Below, in pieces: positions 1-8,438 of a stretch of 64,000 bases of DNA. Position numbers and translations under genes: made by a program. The notes below the pieces were generated by a model. The model was not told the DNA's origin. It saw only the letters and a program-made list of their open reading frames with translations, and did no database searches. Location: positions 35,189 through 99,188 of the forward strand of contig DJGZ01000020.1 in NCBI GenBank assembly GCA_002433025.1, read 5' to 3'. This DNA comes from Bacteroidales bacterium UBA5833 (GTDB taxonomy: Bacteria; Bacteroidota; Bacteroidia; Bacteroidales; Lentimicrobiaceae). How positions within the stretch are numbered: the stretch's first letter is position 1; each line of letters starts with the position of its first letter.

Positions 1-1160
1 AAAGGCGGATTGAAGAGTCGAGAAAGTATATTCAGGTGGTTTACGGACCAAGGCAGATAGGTAAAACCACTATGGTTTTACAGTTGATAAAGCAATTGCC
101 TTTTGAATCTATGGTTATAACTGCCGATGATGTACCGGCTGCCGGCAGAAGCTGGATAAGGAATTCATGGAATGAAGCCCGCAGAAGGCTATCTGTTTCG
201 GGAGGTTCTGAATTTCTGCTTATTATTGACGAAATACAGAAAATTGAAAACTGGAGTGAATCCGTAAAGAAGGAATGGGATGATGATTCGATGGCGACGC
301 GAAATATAAAGGTTATCATTCTGGGTTCATCCCGTTTGTTAATTCAAAAAGGACTTACTGAATCGCTTGCGGGCCGCTTCGAAACAACCTATCTCACTCA
401 TTGGTCATACACAGAGATGCGCGATGCCTTTGGCTGGGATGTTAATCAGTACATATGGTTTGGAGGGTATCCGGGGGCAGCCTCACTGATCGAAGATGAA
501 TTAAGATGGAAGGCATATGTCCGGGATTCGCTGATTGAGACCAGTATTTCAAAAGATATACTCATGCTAACCAGAGTAGATAAGCCAGCACTGCTAAAGC
601 GGCTTTTTGAAATAGGATGTATTTACTCGGCGCAGATTATTGCCCTCAACAAGATACAAGGCGAACTTCAGGAAAAAGGTAATCTCACCACATTATCAAA
701 TTACCTTTCCCTGCTGGAGGGGGCAGGATTATTAACCGGACTTGAAAAATTTTCAGGTGATATCATCCGTAAAAGGGCCTCAAGGCCTAAGTTTCAGGTA
801 TTCAACAATGCATTGCTCAGTGCGCAATCGTTTAAAAGATACAATGAAAGTGTCAGAGAGCCCAATGTATGGGGACGTTATGCAGAATCAGCCATTGGGG
901 CACACCTGCTGAATTCATCATTGAATAAGCAGTTTAATCTGTACTACTGGAATGAGAATAATCAGGAAGTTGATTTTGCAATGGAAAGCGGGAACAGATT
1001 GATTGGCATAGAAGTAAAAACAGGCAAAGAAAGCAGAAACAGCGGGATCGGGAAATTTGAAGAAGCCTTCAGGCCAGTTGCAAACTTTTTGGTTGGAACC
1101 GACGGTATACCTTTGGAAGAGTTTTTAGCCAGCGACCCTTATGCATTGTTTTCAATATAA
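1..1160 (+). CDS. AAA family ATPase with DUF4143 domain (left end cut by window)
   Basis: The reading frame is open from the first base. The GTG at 36 lies inside the protein, because the codons before it (ending IEESRKYIQV) match the usual run-in to the P-loop of AAA_14/DUF4143 proteins. The Walker A motif GPRQIGKTT follows at about residue 4 of the part after base 36, and a Walker B stretch (LLIIDEIQ) lies near residue 62. The C-terminal part carries the DUF4143 signature EVDFAM followed by GIEVKTG, a D...ExK pattern reminiscent of PD-(D/E)xK folds. The family is widespread in Bacteroidota and archaea and often behaves like a mobile or antitoxin-like accessory gene, but its cellular role is poorly defined. 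Only the first few dozen residues should be missing. The family call is firm; no specific function is claimed. Confidence 0.88.
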   Translation, partial: RRIEESRKYIQVVYGPRQIGKTTMVLQLIKQLPFESMVITADDVPAAGRSWIRNSWNEARRRLSVSGGSEFLLIIDEIQKIENWSESVKKEWDDDSMATRNIKVIILGSSRLLIQKGLTESLAGRFETTYLTHWSYTEMRDAFGWDVNQYIWFGGYPGAASLIEDELRWKAYVRDSLIETSISKDILMLTRVDKPALLKRLFEIGCIYSAQIIALNKIQGELQEKGNLTTLSNYLSLLEGAGLLTGLEKFSGDIIRKRASRPKFQVFNNALLSAQSFKRYNESVREPNVWGRYAESAIGAHLLNSSLNKQFNLYYWNENNQEVDFAMESGNRLIGIEVKTGKESRNSGIGKFEEAFRPVANFLVGTDGIPLEEFLASDPYALFSI

Positions 1161-1246
1161 GCAGATGGCAGTCATTTTATTCCTATATATGAATCACGAT
1201 ATTGTTCAGTACCATTTCGTACCATGATTCCCCTTAAGTATTTTCA

Positions 1247-1254
1247 TAGCTTTG
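1247..1254 (+). promoter_or_regulatory. Candidate -7 element (TAGCTTTG) before the SDR gene
   Basis: TAGCTTTG fits the Bacteroidota -7 consensus TAnnTTTG and ends four bases before the ATG at 1259. The transcript would therefore be almost leaderless. No good TTG or TTTG element stands 19-23 bases upstream, so this is weak. Confidence 0.3.
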
Positions 1255-1258
1255 CAAT

Positions 1259-2281
1259 ATGATACTTGTCACCGGAGCCACTGGCCTTGTAGGTTCTTAC
1301 CTGCTTTACAATTTATTACAGAAAGATGAGCCTGTAAGGGCTTTGTTGTTCAATCAGAACAGTCTGAACCGTACCCGCCGGATTTTTGAAAGCCTGGGTG
1401 CCGATGGCGGAACACTGCTCGCGAGGGTAGATTGGGTGAATGGTGATGTATTGGATGTACTTGCCATTGAAAAAGCCATGGAAGGGGTAAAAAAGGTTTA
1501 CCACTGTGCAGCCATTGTCTCTTTCGACCCGCGGGACCACGCGCAAATGATGAAAATCAATGTGGAAGGCACCGCGAATGTGGTAAATGCGGCCCTTGAA
1601 GCCGGGGTGGAAAAATTGTGCCATGTCAGTTCCATTGCGGCTTTGGGAAGAACTGAAAACAGCCCCGTGATTGATGAGAAATCTCAGTTCAAATCCGGGA
1701 AGTACAATTCCAACTATTCGCGCAGCAAATATATGGCCGAGCGGGAGGTCTGGCGGGGAACTGCCGAAGGCCTGAACGCCGTGATTGTCAATCCGTCTAT
1801 TATTCTCGGGTATGGTCATCCCGATAAGGGGAGCACCCGTATGTTTACGACCATTTACCGGAATTCGCTTTTCTACGGGCAGGGCATCAACGGATTTGTC
1901 GGAGTAGAGGATGTGGTGCGCGCCATGACCGGACTGATGGAAAGCCCGATAAAAAACGAACGTTTTGTAGTCTCGGCCGGTGATTTCAGCTACAAAGAGG
2001 TGTTTTCAATGATTGCCCGCGGGTTCGGGAAACCGGAACCAAAATGGCCGGTTCCTTCAGCCTTTCTGGAACTGGTCTGGAGGTTCGAATGGCTCCGGGG
2101 TAAGCTGACAGGAGCTAAACCCATGATTACCCGGGAAACGGCCCGTACTTCGAAAGGCAACTTTCAGTATGCGTCAAAGAAGCTTCACTGCACCCTTAAT
2201 TTTGAATATACTCCCCTTGAGGATACGATTATACGAGCCTGTAGACTGATTAAGAACGACATAGAAATGGGAAAGGCATAA
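1259..2281 (+). CDS. NAD-dependent epimerase/dehydratase (extended SDR)
   Basis: 340 residues, the normal length for an extended short-chain dehydrogenase/reductase. The Rossmann dinucleotide motif GATGLVGSYL sits at residues 6-15. The catalytic Ser lies in CHVSSIA near residue 124, and the Tyr-x-x-x-Lys pair is Y153/K157 (YSRSK). The sequence resembles dihydroflavonol-reductase-like and nucleoside-diphosphate-sugar epimerase members often found in Bacteroidota. The substrate cannot be read from the sequence; an alcohol or ketone on a sugar nucleotide or a small metabolite is likely. No membrane segment or signal peptide is present, so it should be cytosolic. It converges with the transglycosylase gene on the other strand, and a shared hairpin begins at its stop codon. 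Confidence 0.88.
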   Translation: MILVTGATGLVGSYLLYNLLQKDEPVRALLFNQNSLNRTRRIFESLGADGGTLLARVDWVNGDVLDVLAIEKAMEGVKKVYHCAAIVSFDPRDHAQMMKINVEGTANVVNAALEAGVEKLCHVSSIAALGRTENSPVIDEKSQFKSGKYNSNYSRSKYMAEREVWRGTAEGLNAVIVNPSIILGYGHPDKGSTRMFTTIYRNSLFYGQGINGFVGVEDVVRAMTGLMESPIKNERFVVSAGDFSYKEVFSMIARGFGKPEPKWPVPSAFLELVWRFEWLRGKLTGAKPMITRETARTSKGNFQYASKKLHCTLNFEYTPLEDTIIRACRLIKNDIEMGKA

Positions 2282-2308
2282 AAAAGCCCCTGCTTCCGGG
2301 CAGAGGCT
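2280..2308 (-). terminator. Intrinsic terminator of the mltF-like gene
   Basis: A stem of nine positions (2285-2293 with 2300-2308, one C-A mismatch) encloses the loop TTCCGG. Read on the minus strand it is followed by six T residues, the form expected of a Rho-independent terminator. It lies 22 bases past the stop of the lytic transglycosylase and overlaps the stop codon of the convergent SDR gene. Confidence 0.8.
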
Positions 2309-2330
2309 GATTTGAATTTCGCAGGCAGGC

Positions 2331-3770
2331 TTAGCGTACAGCCAGCATTTTATATTGATCGAATTTCTCAAGTACCTCGCGCACAAAACGCTGGGTTTCG
2401 ACTCCCTTAACTTTCCCGTATTTTACAACCGGGTCGTTATAGTATTCAGGTTGCGACTTGGCAAGCAGGAAGTATTCCACATTGTTGTACCATACGGCTG
2501 GGTTTTTCCCGTGCTTTTCTGCCAGGTTCTGGGCGTCGTATATATGCGCTATGCCGATGTTGTAAGCTGCCAGGATAAATTTCTTTCTTTCTTCAGGATC
2601 GGGAACCCTTTCGCGGAAAGCATTATCGAGGTATTTTATCAGTTTTAATCCTGCGGTAATCTGTTCGGCGGCGGTGGAGTTCTGATCAGCCCCGAACCGT
2701 TTGGCTGTATGCGGCATAAGCTGCATCAGGCCAAAAGCGCCACGATGAGAAACGGCATCCATCTGGAATTTCGATTCCCTGTAAATCAGTGCAGCCACCA
2801 ATCTCCAGTCCCAGTTAATGATCCGGCTGGTTTCGCGCAGATAGTCATCATATTCCGAAATGGATTGCTTTGTTACGGAATGTCCGAGAGCAAGCCTTGC
2901 CTGACGGGCATTTTGATAGTATTTGGAGTAAATATAGGCAAACTCGCGGCTATCCGAACGTTCTTCAATCCACTGGTTAATTGTAACCAGCAGGTTAACT
3001 GCTCCTTTGCGCACGGCCCAGGACATTCCCAGCTCCGGGCTGACGGGGGTGCTGACATCCAGATCATGATAAATCCGGGCCATGGCCATGGCGGTGTGTT
3101 CAAAGGCAATCGTATAGTCAACCTCTTTCAGTGCCACCGCTTCAATCAGATCGGTAGTGGTAGCTTTTTCGATACCGGTGATATCGGCCTTGTAACCTGT
3201 GGCATGTTGAATGTCGCTGAGGTAGAACTGTTTGTTTTTACCGGCCGGCAACACAATGGTTTTTCCGCTCAGTCCGGCAATATCCCTGATCAGGCCGGTT
3301 TCCACCCTGTGCATGGTCGTCATCCTGCGCCAGTTGTCGGGTTTGCGCTGTACCAGCACCTGACGTGAGGTAAAGAGGGGCTCGGTAAATACGGCATTGC
3401 TTCTGGAGTCGGCAGTAACCGGCAACTCCATGGCAATCAGGTCAACTTCGCGCTGTTTCAGGTAGAGCAGGGCCTTGTGGGGATCGGGCTCCACAATAAG
3501 CTCAAGTTCAACGCCCAGATAGGCCGCAAAACTCTTCAGCATTTCATATTGGTAGCCGCTTTCTTCGCCGCGATCGGTAAAGTAATTGAATGGATTGTTA
3601 TCGGTGAGGGCAATCAGCTTACCGCGGTTTTTTATATCCAGCAACAGGCCTCCCATATCATCGGGGCCTGCAAAATAGCCCCTTCCCTGAAAAGTGCAGG
3701 ACTGCGGGACCAGCAGTATAAGTAAGAATAGAAGTGCGGTGCTGTATTTAACGGATAATCGTTTAAGCAT
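2331..3770 (-). CDS. mltF: MltF-type membrane-bound lytic murein transglycosylase
   Basis: A 479-residue lipoprotein: hydrophobic segment at residues 13-24, then the lipobox LVPQSC with Cys25. Residues about 50-290 form a family-3 periplasmic solute-binding domain, the regulatory half of MltF. The SLT transglycosylase domain covers about 315-460, with catalytic Glu332 in YRESKF and the GLMQLMP motif near 347-353. MltF cleaves peptidoglycan between MurNAc and GlcNAc to give 1,6-anhydro ends, and in E. coli its binding domain senses muropeptides. Domain order and length match that family. The gene appears monocistronic: 230 bp separate it from the ABC permease gene upstream, and a terminator follows it. 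Confidence 0.9.
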   Translation of the reverse strand: MLKRLSVKYSTALLFLLILLVPQSCTFQGRGYFAGPDDMGGLLLDIKNRGKLIALTDNNPFNYFTDRGEESGYQYEMLKSFAAYLGVELELIVEPDPHKALLYLKQREVDLIAMELPVTADSRSNAVFTEPLFTSRQVLVQRKPDNWRRMTTMHRVETGLIRDIAGLSGKTIVLPAGKNKQFYLSDIQHATGYKADITGIEKATTTDLIEAVALKEVDYTIAFEHTAMAMARIYHDLDVSTPVSPELGMSWAVRKGAVNLLVTINQWIEERSDSREFAYIYSKYYQNARQARLALGHSVTKQSISEYDDYLRETSRIINWDWRLVAALIYRESKFQMDAVSHRGAFGLMQLMPHTAKRFGADQNSTAAEQITAGLKLIKYLDNAFRERVPDPEERKKFILAAYNIGIAHIYDAQNLAEKHGKNPAVWYNNVEYFLLAKSQPEYYNDPVVKYGKVKGVETQRFVREVLEKFDQYKMLAVR

Positions 3771-4000
3771 TATTGTTTATTTGGTGAATACCAGGCAACT
3801 GCATGTGTTTGCCGGTCAAGGCCACGCTTCGTGTTGCCATTTGTAATCGCGCCCTGAATCCGGGACGGAGCGCATTTAGCAATATGCGTGCCAAAATGCA
3901 CATTTGCAGCATAATAAGTGATTAACGGAAGTGGCCGGAAGGCCGCAGGAGGCGCTGTCCGGGTTTTTTTGGCGGGGGTTCTTATTGGTCAGTCGCCTGC

Positions 4001-5107
4001 TCAGGTGGTCTTTCTGTAGCGCCAGACCGCCAGTGAAAGGATGGTTATGCCATAAAGGGCAAGGTAAATCAGATGCTTTACAATATCTTGAAAACCAGAC
4101 CCCTTCAGCATGATCATCCGGATCATCCGGATGAAATATGCAATCGGATTGATTACATTAATGTTTCTGGCCCATTGAGGCATGCTTTCGACCGGTGTGA
4201 ACAAACCACTCATTAGAATGAAAACCACCAGGAAGAACCAGGCCAGAAACATGGATTGCTGCTGTGTATTGGTGACGGTTGAAATAAAAAGTCCGATGCC
4301 CATCACTACAATCAGGTAAACGGATGCAACAAGAAAAATGAGGAAAATATTACCCAGTATCGGGATACTGAAAAAAAAGCGCGCCATCAGCAGGCCGGCT
4401 GCAAGATCAAACAGTGCGATAATCCAGAAAGGGATCAGCTTTCCGGCAATAAACTGGTATTTCTTTATGGGCGTAACATTGATCTGCTCAATGGTGCCTA
4501 TCTCTTTTTCGCGTACTACATTCATCCCGGCCAGGAACATTCCGATGATCGTTACCAGCAGTACCAGAATTCCAGGGATCATATAGGTTTTGTAGTCCAG
4601 TTCGGGATTGAACCAATAGAGCCAGTTTATCTTCACAACCGGCTGAGCCTCAGGAACTGCTTCGGCAATAATACCCTGGTTATAATTGCCAATGATGGAA
4701 ACAGTGTAAGCATTCATCAGGGCTGCAGCACTTCCGTTGATGGCATCATTGATGATCTGGACCTTTGCCGGCACTCCCTTCGCCAGGTTCTTCTCAAAGC
4801 CCGGTAAGATACATATCATTTGATGTACCGTACCTTTTCTGATGTTTTCCATACCTTCCGCTGCATTTTTACTTTCCCCTTCAATCTGATAAAACGGGGA
4901 TGATCTGAAATGCTGCAAAAGGCTTCTGGAAGCAACACTGTTATCAATATCAGTGATGTACAATCTGATTTGCTTTATCTCATAAGTTACTGCAAATGAC
5001 AAGATAAGTAACTGTATTACAGGCATAAGAAATATAATGGGCAACATCATCCTGTTACGGAAAACCTGTATAAACTCCTTCTGCATTATGTAGAAAATTG
5101 TCCTCAT
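4001..5107 (-). CDS. ABC-2 type transporter permease (YbhR/YhhJ-like), second of a pair
   Basis: 368 residues with the ABC2_membrane_3 layout: an N-terminal transmembrane helix (about 20-42), a large extracytoplasmic domain of about 130 residues, then a cluster of five helices from about residue 175 to the end. The motif REKEIGTIEQINVTP, just after the second helix, is the conserved coupling segment of this permease family. It is last in the leftward efflux operon, 17 bases after its paralogue, and the two probably pair as the membrane domain of one exporter. Homologous systems (YbhFSR, YhiI-RbbA-YhhJ) export drugs or act on envelope components. The substrate is unknown here. The last residues (WRYRKTT) are basic and cytosolic. 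Confidence 0.9.
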   Translation of the reverse strand: MRTIFYIMQKEFIQVFRNRMMLPIIFLMPVIQLLILSFAVTYEIKQIRLYITDIDNSVASRSLLQHFRSSPFYQIEGESKNAAEGMENIRKGTVHQMICILPGFEKNLAKGVPAKVQIINDAINGSAAALMNAYTVSIIGNYNQGIIAEAVPEAQPVVKINWLYWFNPELDYKTYMIPGILVLLVTIIGMFLAGMNVVREKEIGTIEQINVTPIKKYQFIAGKLIPFWIIALFDLAAGLLMARFFFSIPILGNIFLIFLVASVYLIVVMGIGLFISTVTNTQQQSMFLAWFFLVVFILMSGLFTPVESMPQWARNINVINPIAYFIRMIRMIMLKGSGFQDIVKHLIYLALYGITILSLAVWRYRKTT

Positions 5108-5124
5108 GTTGTGGAGTCTGATGT

Positions 5125-6219
5125 TCAGGCAAGCCTGATTTTGAATTTTCTGATACTGGCAACAATAAAAACCATGGCTATAAATGCAAGGATGAGTGTT
5201 TCCTTCCAGAAATAGTTTATACCGGAACCTTTCAGCATAATCGATTTAATGATCTGGATAAACCATCGTGGGGGCATGGCCAGGCTAAGCCACTGCAGCA
5301 CTTCAGGCATATTTTCGATCGGAAATATAAATCCTGATAACAATATGGTGGGCAGCATCATGGCAAACATCGACAGCATCATGGCTGTCTGCTGGTTGTT
5401 GGCAATTGTGGAGATAAAGATCCCCAGCGAAAGGGCTAGGATAATAAACAGTATGCTTTCTGCCAGCAGGAGGATTATGCTTCCTTTAACAGGGACTCCG
5501 AATACATAGTAACTGAGCAGCAGGATACTGATAGCATTGATAAAGGAAAGCAGGACGTAGGGAATGACTTTTCCGGCAATGATATTGAAGGGTTTAAGCG
5601 GAGAAACGAGCAATACCTCCATTGTTCCCAGCTCCTTTTCCCTGGCAATTGAGATGGAAGTCATCATGGCAGATACCAGCATCAGTAATATGGTAATAAT
5701 GCCGGGCACAAACATATAAACACCCTTCAGTGCGGGATTATATATCATACGGGGTTCGGCAATTATCAGGGTAAAACCGGAAGAAGCCTGTTGTCCTCTG
5801 TTGAATTCACTGATGATTCCATTGGAATAATTTACAAGCATGCTGGCGGTATTGGGATCTGAGGCATCTGCGATCAGCTGTATTGTAGGGTGTTCTCCTC
5901 TTTCCATTTTTCCGGAAAAGTCATTTTCAAAGATGACCACCATTTTGCTTTCTCCTTTCCGGAAATTTTCGGAGATTTCCTCCTGCGAGTTCAGGATTTC
6001 GCTTTCGATGAAGAAACCTGAAGCAAACAGTTTGTTTCGTATCGCATGGGTGACCACATCGGGCGTAGGGTCAACTATGGATACTTTTGCGTCGCGGATT
6101 TCGTTGGTGATGGCAAAGCCAAAGAGCAACACCTGCACCAGGGGCATTCCGAAAAGGATGACCATTGACCGCACATCGCGGAAAATATGAAGAAACTCTT
6201 TGATGATGAAGCGTTTCAC
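5125..6219 (-). CDS. ABC-2 type transporter permease (YbhS-like), first of a pair
   Basis: 364 residues, paralogous to the following permease and with the same topology: one N-terminal helix (MVILFGMPLVQVLLFGFA, about 18-36), a soluble outer domain, then helices from about 170 onward. The coupling motif AREKELGTMEVLLVSPL is present near residue 196 and is closer to consensus than in its partner. It starts 9 bases after the end of the second ATPase gene, so translation is likely coupled. Together with the second permease it would form the heterodimeric membrane pore of a YbhFSR-type exporter, fed by the HlyD-type adaptor and TolC-like channel of the same operon. Confidence 0.9.
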   Translation of the reverse strand: MKRFIIKEFLHIFRDVRSMVILFGMPLVQVLLFGFAITNEIRDAKVSIVDPTPDVVTHAIRNKLFASGFFIESEILNSQEEISENFRKGESKMVVIFENDFSGKMERGEHPTIQLIADASDPNTASMLVNYSNGIISEFNRGQQASSGFTLIIAEPRMIYNPALKGVYMFVPGIITILLMLVSAMMTSISIAREKELGTMEVLLVSPLKPFNIIAGKVIPYVLLSFINAISILLLSYYVFGVPVKGSIILLLAESILFIILALSLGIFISTIANNQQTAMMLSMFAMMLPTILLSGFIFPIENMPEVLQWLSLAMPPRWFIQIIKSIMLKGSGINYFWKETLILAFIAMVFIVASIRKFKIRLA

Positions 6220-6228
6220 AATGCAGGA

Positions 6229-6966
6229 TTAATTGGTTTTTCGGGCCAGTTTCAGAAAAACTTCGTTCATGTTCTGAGCCTGGTATTTCGTTTTAAGCCT
6301 TTCAGGGGTGTCGAGTGCCTCTATTTTGCCATCAACCATAATGGAAACGCGGTTACAATACTCAGCCTCATCCATGTAATGGGTGGTCACAAAAACAGTA
6401 ATGCCGGAAGCCGCTGCTTCATGAATCATTTCCCAGAACTGCCGCCGGGTGATGGGGTCCACACCTCCTGTAGGTTCATCCAGGAATACCAGTTCCGGTG
6501 TATGGAGAATTGATACGGAAAAAGCCAGTTTTTGCCTGATACCCAGGGGAAGTTCTGATATAACCGTATTCTCAAAATGTATGATTCCCAGCCGCGTAAG
6601 CATTTCATGAGAGCGTTCCATAATGACGGGACGCTTTAAACCATAGATGCCTCCGAAAAACCGGAAATTTTCGATAACGGTGAGGTCCTCATAAAGTGAG
6701 AAACGCTGACTCATGTAGCCGATGCGCCGCTTGATCTTCTCGGTTTCGGTATACACATCATATCCCGCCACCCTGATTTTCCCGGAAGTAGGCCTGGATA
6801 AGCCGCATAAAATCCTTATAGCCGTTGTTTTACCGGCCCCGTTGGCGCCGAGGAATCCGAAGATCTCCCCTTTGCTAACGCTGAAGGTCAGGTTATCGTT
6901 GGCGATAAACCGGCCAAAACGCTTCACCATGTTTTCGGCTTCGATGACCAGTCCGTTGCTGCTCAT
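6229..6966 (-). CDS. ABC transporter ATP-binding protein, H-loop-bearing partner
   Basis: The start is placed at 6966 because this ATG overlaps the TGA of the preceding ATPase as ATGA; a longer ORF to 7023 only adds residues read from the neighbour. That gives 245 residues. Walker A is GANGAGKTT, Walker B is LVFLDEP with D-loop GGVD, and the H-loop is intact (VTTHYMDEAEYC). The ABC signature is degenerate: LPLGIRQKLA replaces LSGGxxQ. The E. coli YbhF C-terminal half shows the same LPLG variant, so the pair corresponds to one YbhF split in two. It should energise the two downstream permeases as a heterodimer with the preceding ATPase. Confidence 0.9.
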   Translation of the reverse strand: MSSNGLVIEAENMVKRFGRFIANDNLTFSVSKGEIFGFLGANGAGKTTAIRILCGLSRPTSGKIRVAGYDVYTETEKIKRRIGYMSQRFSLYEDLTVIENFRFFGGIYGLKRPVIMERSHEMLTRLGIIHFENTVISELPLGIRQKLAFSVSILHTPELVFLDEPTGGVDPITRRQFWEMIHEAAASGITVFVTTHYMDEAEYCNRVSIMVDGKIEALDTPERLKTKYQAQNMNEVFLKLARKTN

Positions 6967-7913
6967 GGATTCACTTTTTCTTTTCTTACAATCCCTGATC
7001 TTTTCATCAGGTGGATAAAGCAATCTTCGATGCCCGGATCGGCTTCCGAAACCGCTGATGCCATCATTCCTTTTTCTGAAAGATATTCTTTAATGGCATT
7101 AGCATTGATCCGCCCTTTTTCCGCGCTGACATGAACGGTATCGCCAAACATTTCGGCACTGAGGATGCCCTCAAACTCATTCATAAGGCGGATGGCAGTC
7201 AGGGTATTGCTGCTTTTGATTTTGAAAAGCTGATCGGGATAAGCACGGGTAATGTTATCAGGTGTATCAATAGCCATTATTTCTCCATGTTGTATCAACG
7301 CTACACGGTCGCAAAGCACGGCCTCATCCATATAGGGCGTTGCCACAAGAATGGTGATGTGCTCCTGTTTCAACCTGATCAGCATTTCCCAGAATTCCTG
7401 ACGCGATACGGCATCTACGCCGGTTGTCGGCTCATCCAGTATCAGTACAACTGGTTTGTGAATCAAAGCGCAGCACAGGGCCAGCTTCTGTTTCATTCCG
7501 CCTGAAAGTTTCCCGGCCCTCCGGCTGGCGAAAGGGGCTATCTGCTCATAGATATCCCTGATCAGGTAGTAATTCTCTTTGATGTCAGCCCTGAAAATGC
7601 CTGCAAAAAACTGAAGGTTTTCAGCAACTGTCAGATCCTGATATAAAGAAAACCGGCCTGGCATGTAACCGAGAATCTGACGCAGTTTTTTGTAATTCTT
7701 TACAACATCCAGTCCCTCAACCGATGCAGTTCCGTTATCGGGAAGCAGCAGGGTGGCAAGAATCCTGAAAAGGGAGGTTTTACCAGCCCCGTCGGGACCG
7801 ATAAAACCGAATATTTCGCCCTTGCTAACCTTAAAACTTAATCCGGCAAGCGCTGTTGCTGAGCCGTAGCTTTTTGTCAGGTTTTCGCAGTGTATGGATA
7901 CTTCCTTCGTCAT
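6963..7913 (-). CDS. ABC transporter ATP-binding protein, H-loop-lacking partner
   Basis: 316 residues. Walker A GPDGAGKTSL is near residue 39. The canonical signature LSGGMKQKLA and Walker B VLILDEPTTGVD are present. The switch histidine is missing: where most family members have TH(Y/F)MDEA this protein reads ATPYMDEA. The C-terminal 80 residues form the extra domain typical of this subfamily. It corresponds to the N-terminal half of YbhF. It starts 4 bases after the stop of the DUF2147 gene and overlaps the next ATPase by 4 bases. The active-site pattern, opposite to its partner, implies one competent and one degenerate ATP site in the heterodimer. Confidence 0.9.
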   Translation of the reverse strand: MTKEVSIHCENLTKSYGSATALAGLSFKVSKGEIFGFIGPDGAGKTSLFRILATLLLPDNGTASVEGLDVVKNYKKLRQILGYMPGRFSLYQDLTVAENLQFFAGIFRADIKENYYLIRDIYEQIAPFASRRAGKLSGGMKQKLALCCALIHKPVVLILDEPTTGVDAVSRQEFWEMLIRLKQEHITILVATPYMDEAVLCDRVALIQHGEIMAIDTPDNITRAYPDQLFKIKSSNTLTAIRLMNEFEGILSAEMFGDTVHVSAEKGRINANAIKEYLSEKGMMASAVSEADPGIEDCFIHLMKRSGIVRKEKVNP

Positions 7914-7917
7914 TAAG

Positions 7918-8400
7918 TTATTTTCTCTGAGTTTCCTCCCTGGTCCAGGTGGCGGTTTTGCCGAGCCCCATCCATGCCTTTCCGATATATCCCCTCACCT
8001 GCATCTTGTTACCCTCCAGTTTCATGAAACTGTTGTATGTCTTACCGCTGCTTGGGTTGTAGATGGTTCCCCCGCTCCATTCATCCTCCCCTGCATCGTA
8101 GGTAAAATTCTTCAGGATCTGCAATCCCATGATTTTACGTTGCTTGAGTTTTGCATCAGGATTGTGTTTGTCCAGTTTTTCTTTGCCGTCAGTTTCACGC
8201 GGCTCCTTCAGCCAGACAATCTCTCCGTAATATTTTCCATTGGCGTCTTTAAAAATTCTCACCTGCGACTTTTCTTTGCCCGTTTCATCATCATACGTCA
8301 GGTAATACCCAACTACCCTGTCGGCTTTTGATTGTGCTTTCAGTATTGAAGGGAAGGAAACGGCCAGCATCAGGCCGGTAAGCATCAGGATTCTTTTCAT
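7918..8400 (-). CDS. DUF2147 family exported protein inside the efflux operon
   Basis: From the ATG at 8400 the protein begins MKRILMLTGLMLAVSFP, a good signal peptide cut near LKAQS, and is 160 residues long. A longer form from 8442 (ATGA overlap with the HlyD gene) adds 14 polar residues in front, so which start is used is open. The mature part (VVGYYLTYDDETGKEKSQVRIFK, EIVWLKEPRETDGKEKLD, TYDAGEDEWSGGTIYNPSSGKTY, VRGYIG-AWMGLGKTATWTR) matches DUF2147. These small beta-rich periplasmic proteins often have the W-x-GG-x-IYDP-x-GKTY pattern. Function is unknown. Its place between adaptor and ATPase genes suggests a job linked to the exporter or its substrate. Confidence 0.85.
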   Translation of the reverse strand: MKRILMLTGLMLAVSFPSILKAQSKADRVVGYYLTYDDETGKEKSQVRIFKDANGKYYGEIVWLKEPRETDGKEKLDKHNPDAKLKQRKIMGLQILKNFTYDAGEDEWSGGTIYNPSSGKTYNSFMKLEGNKMQVRGYIGKAWMGLGKTATWTREETQRK

Positions 8401-8438
8401 GTGTTGTGGTGTTTTAAATGAATAATTACCGAAGATAC

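Noticed and set aside
2709..3368. 219-codon ORF opposite the mltF-like gene
   Set aside because: No domain or credible start. The minus-strand lipoprotein with intact catalytic motifs explains the region.
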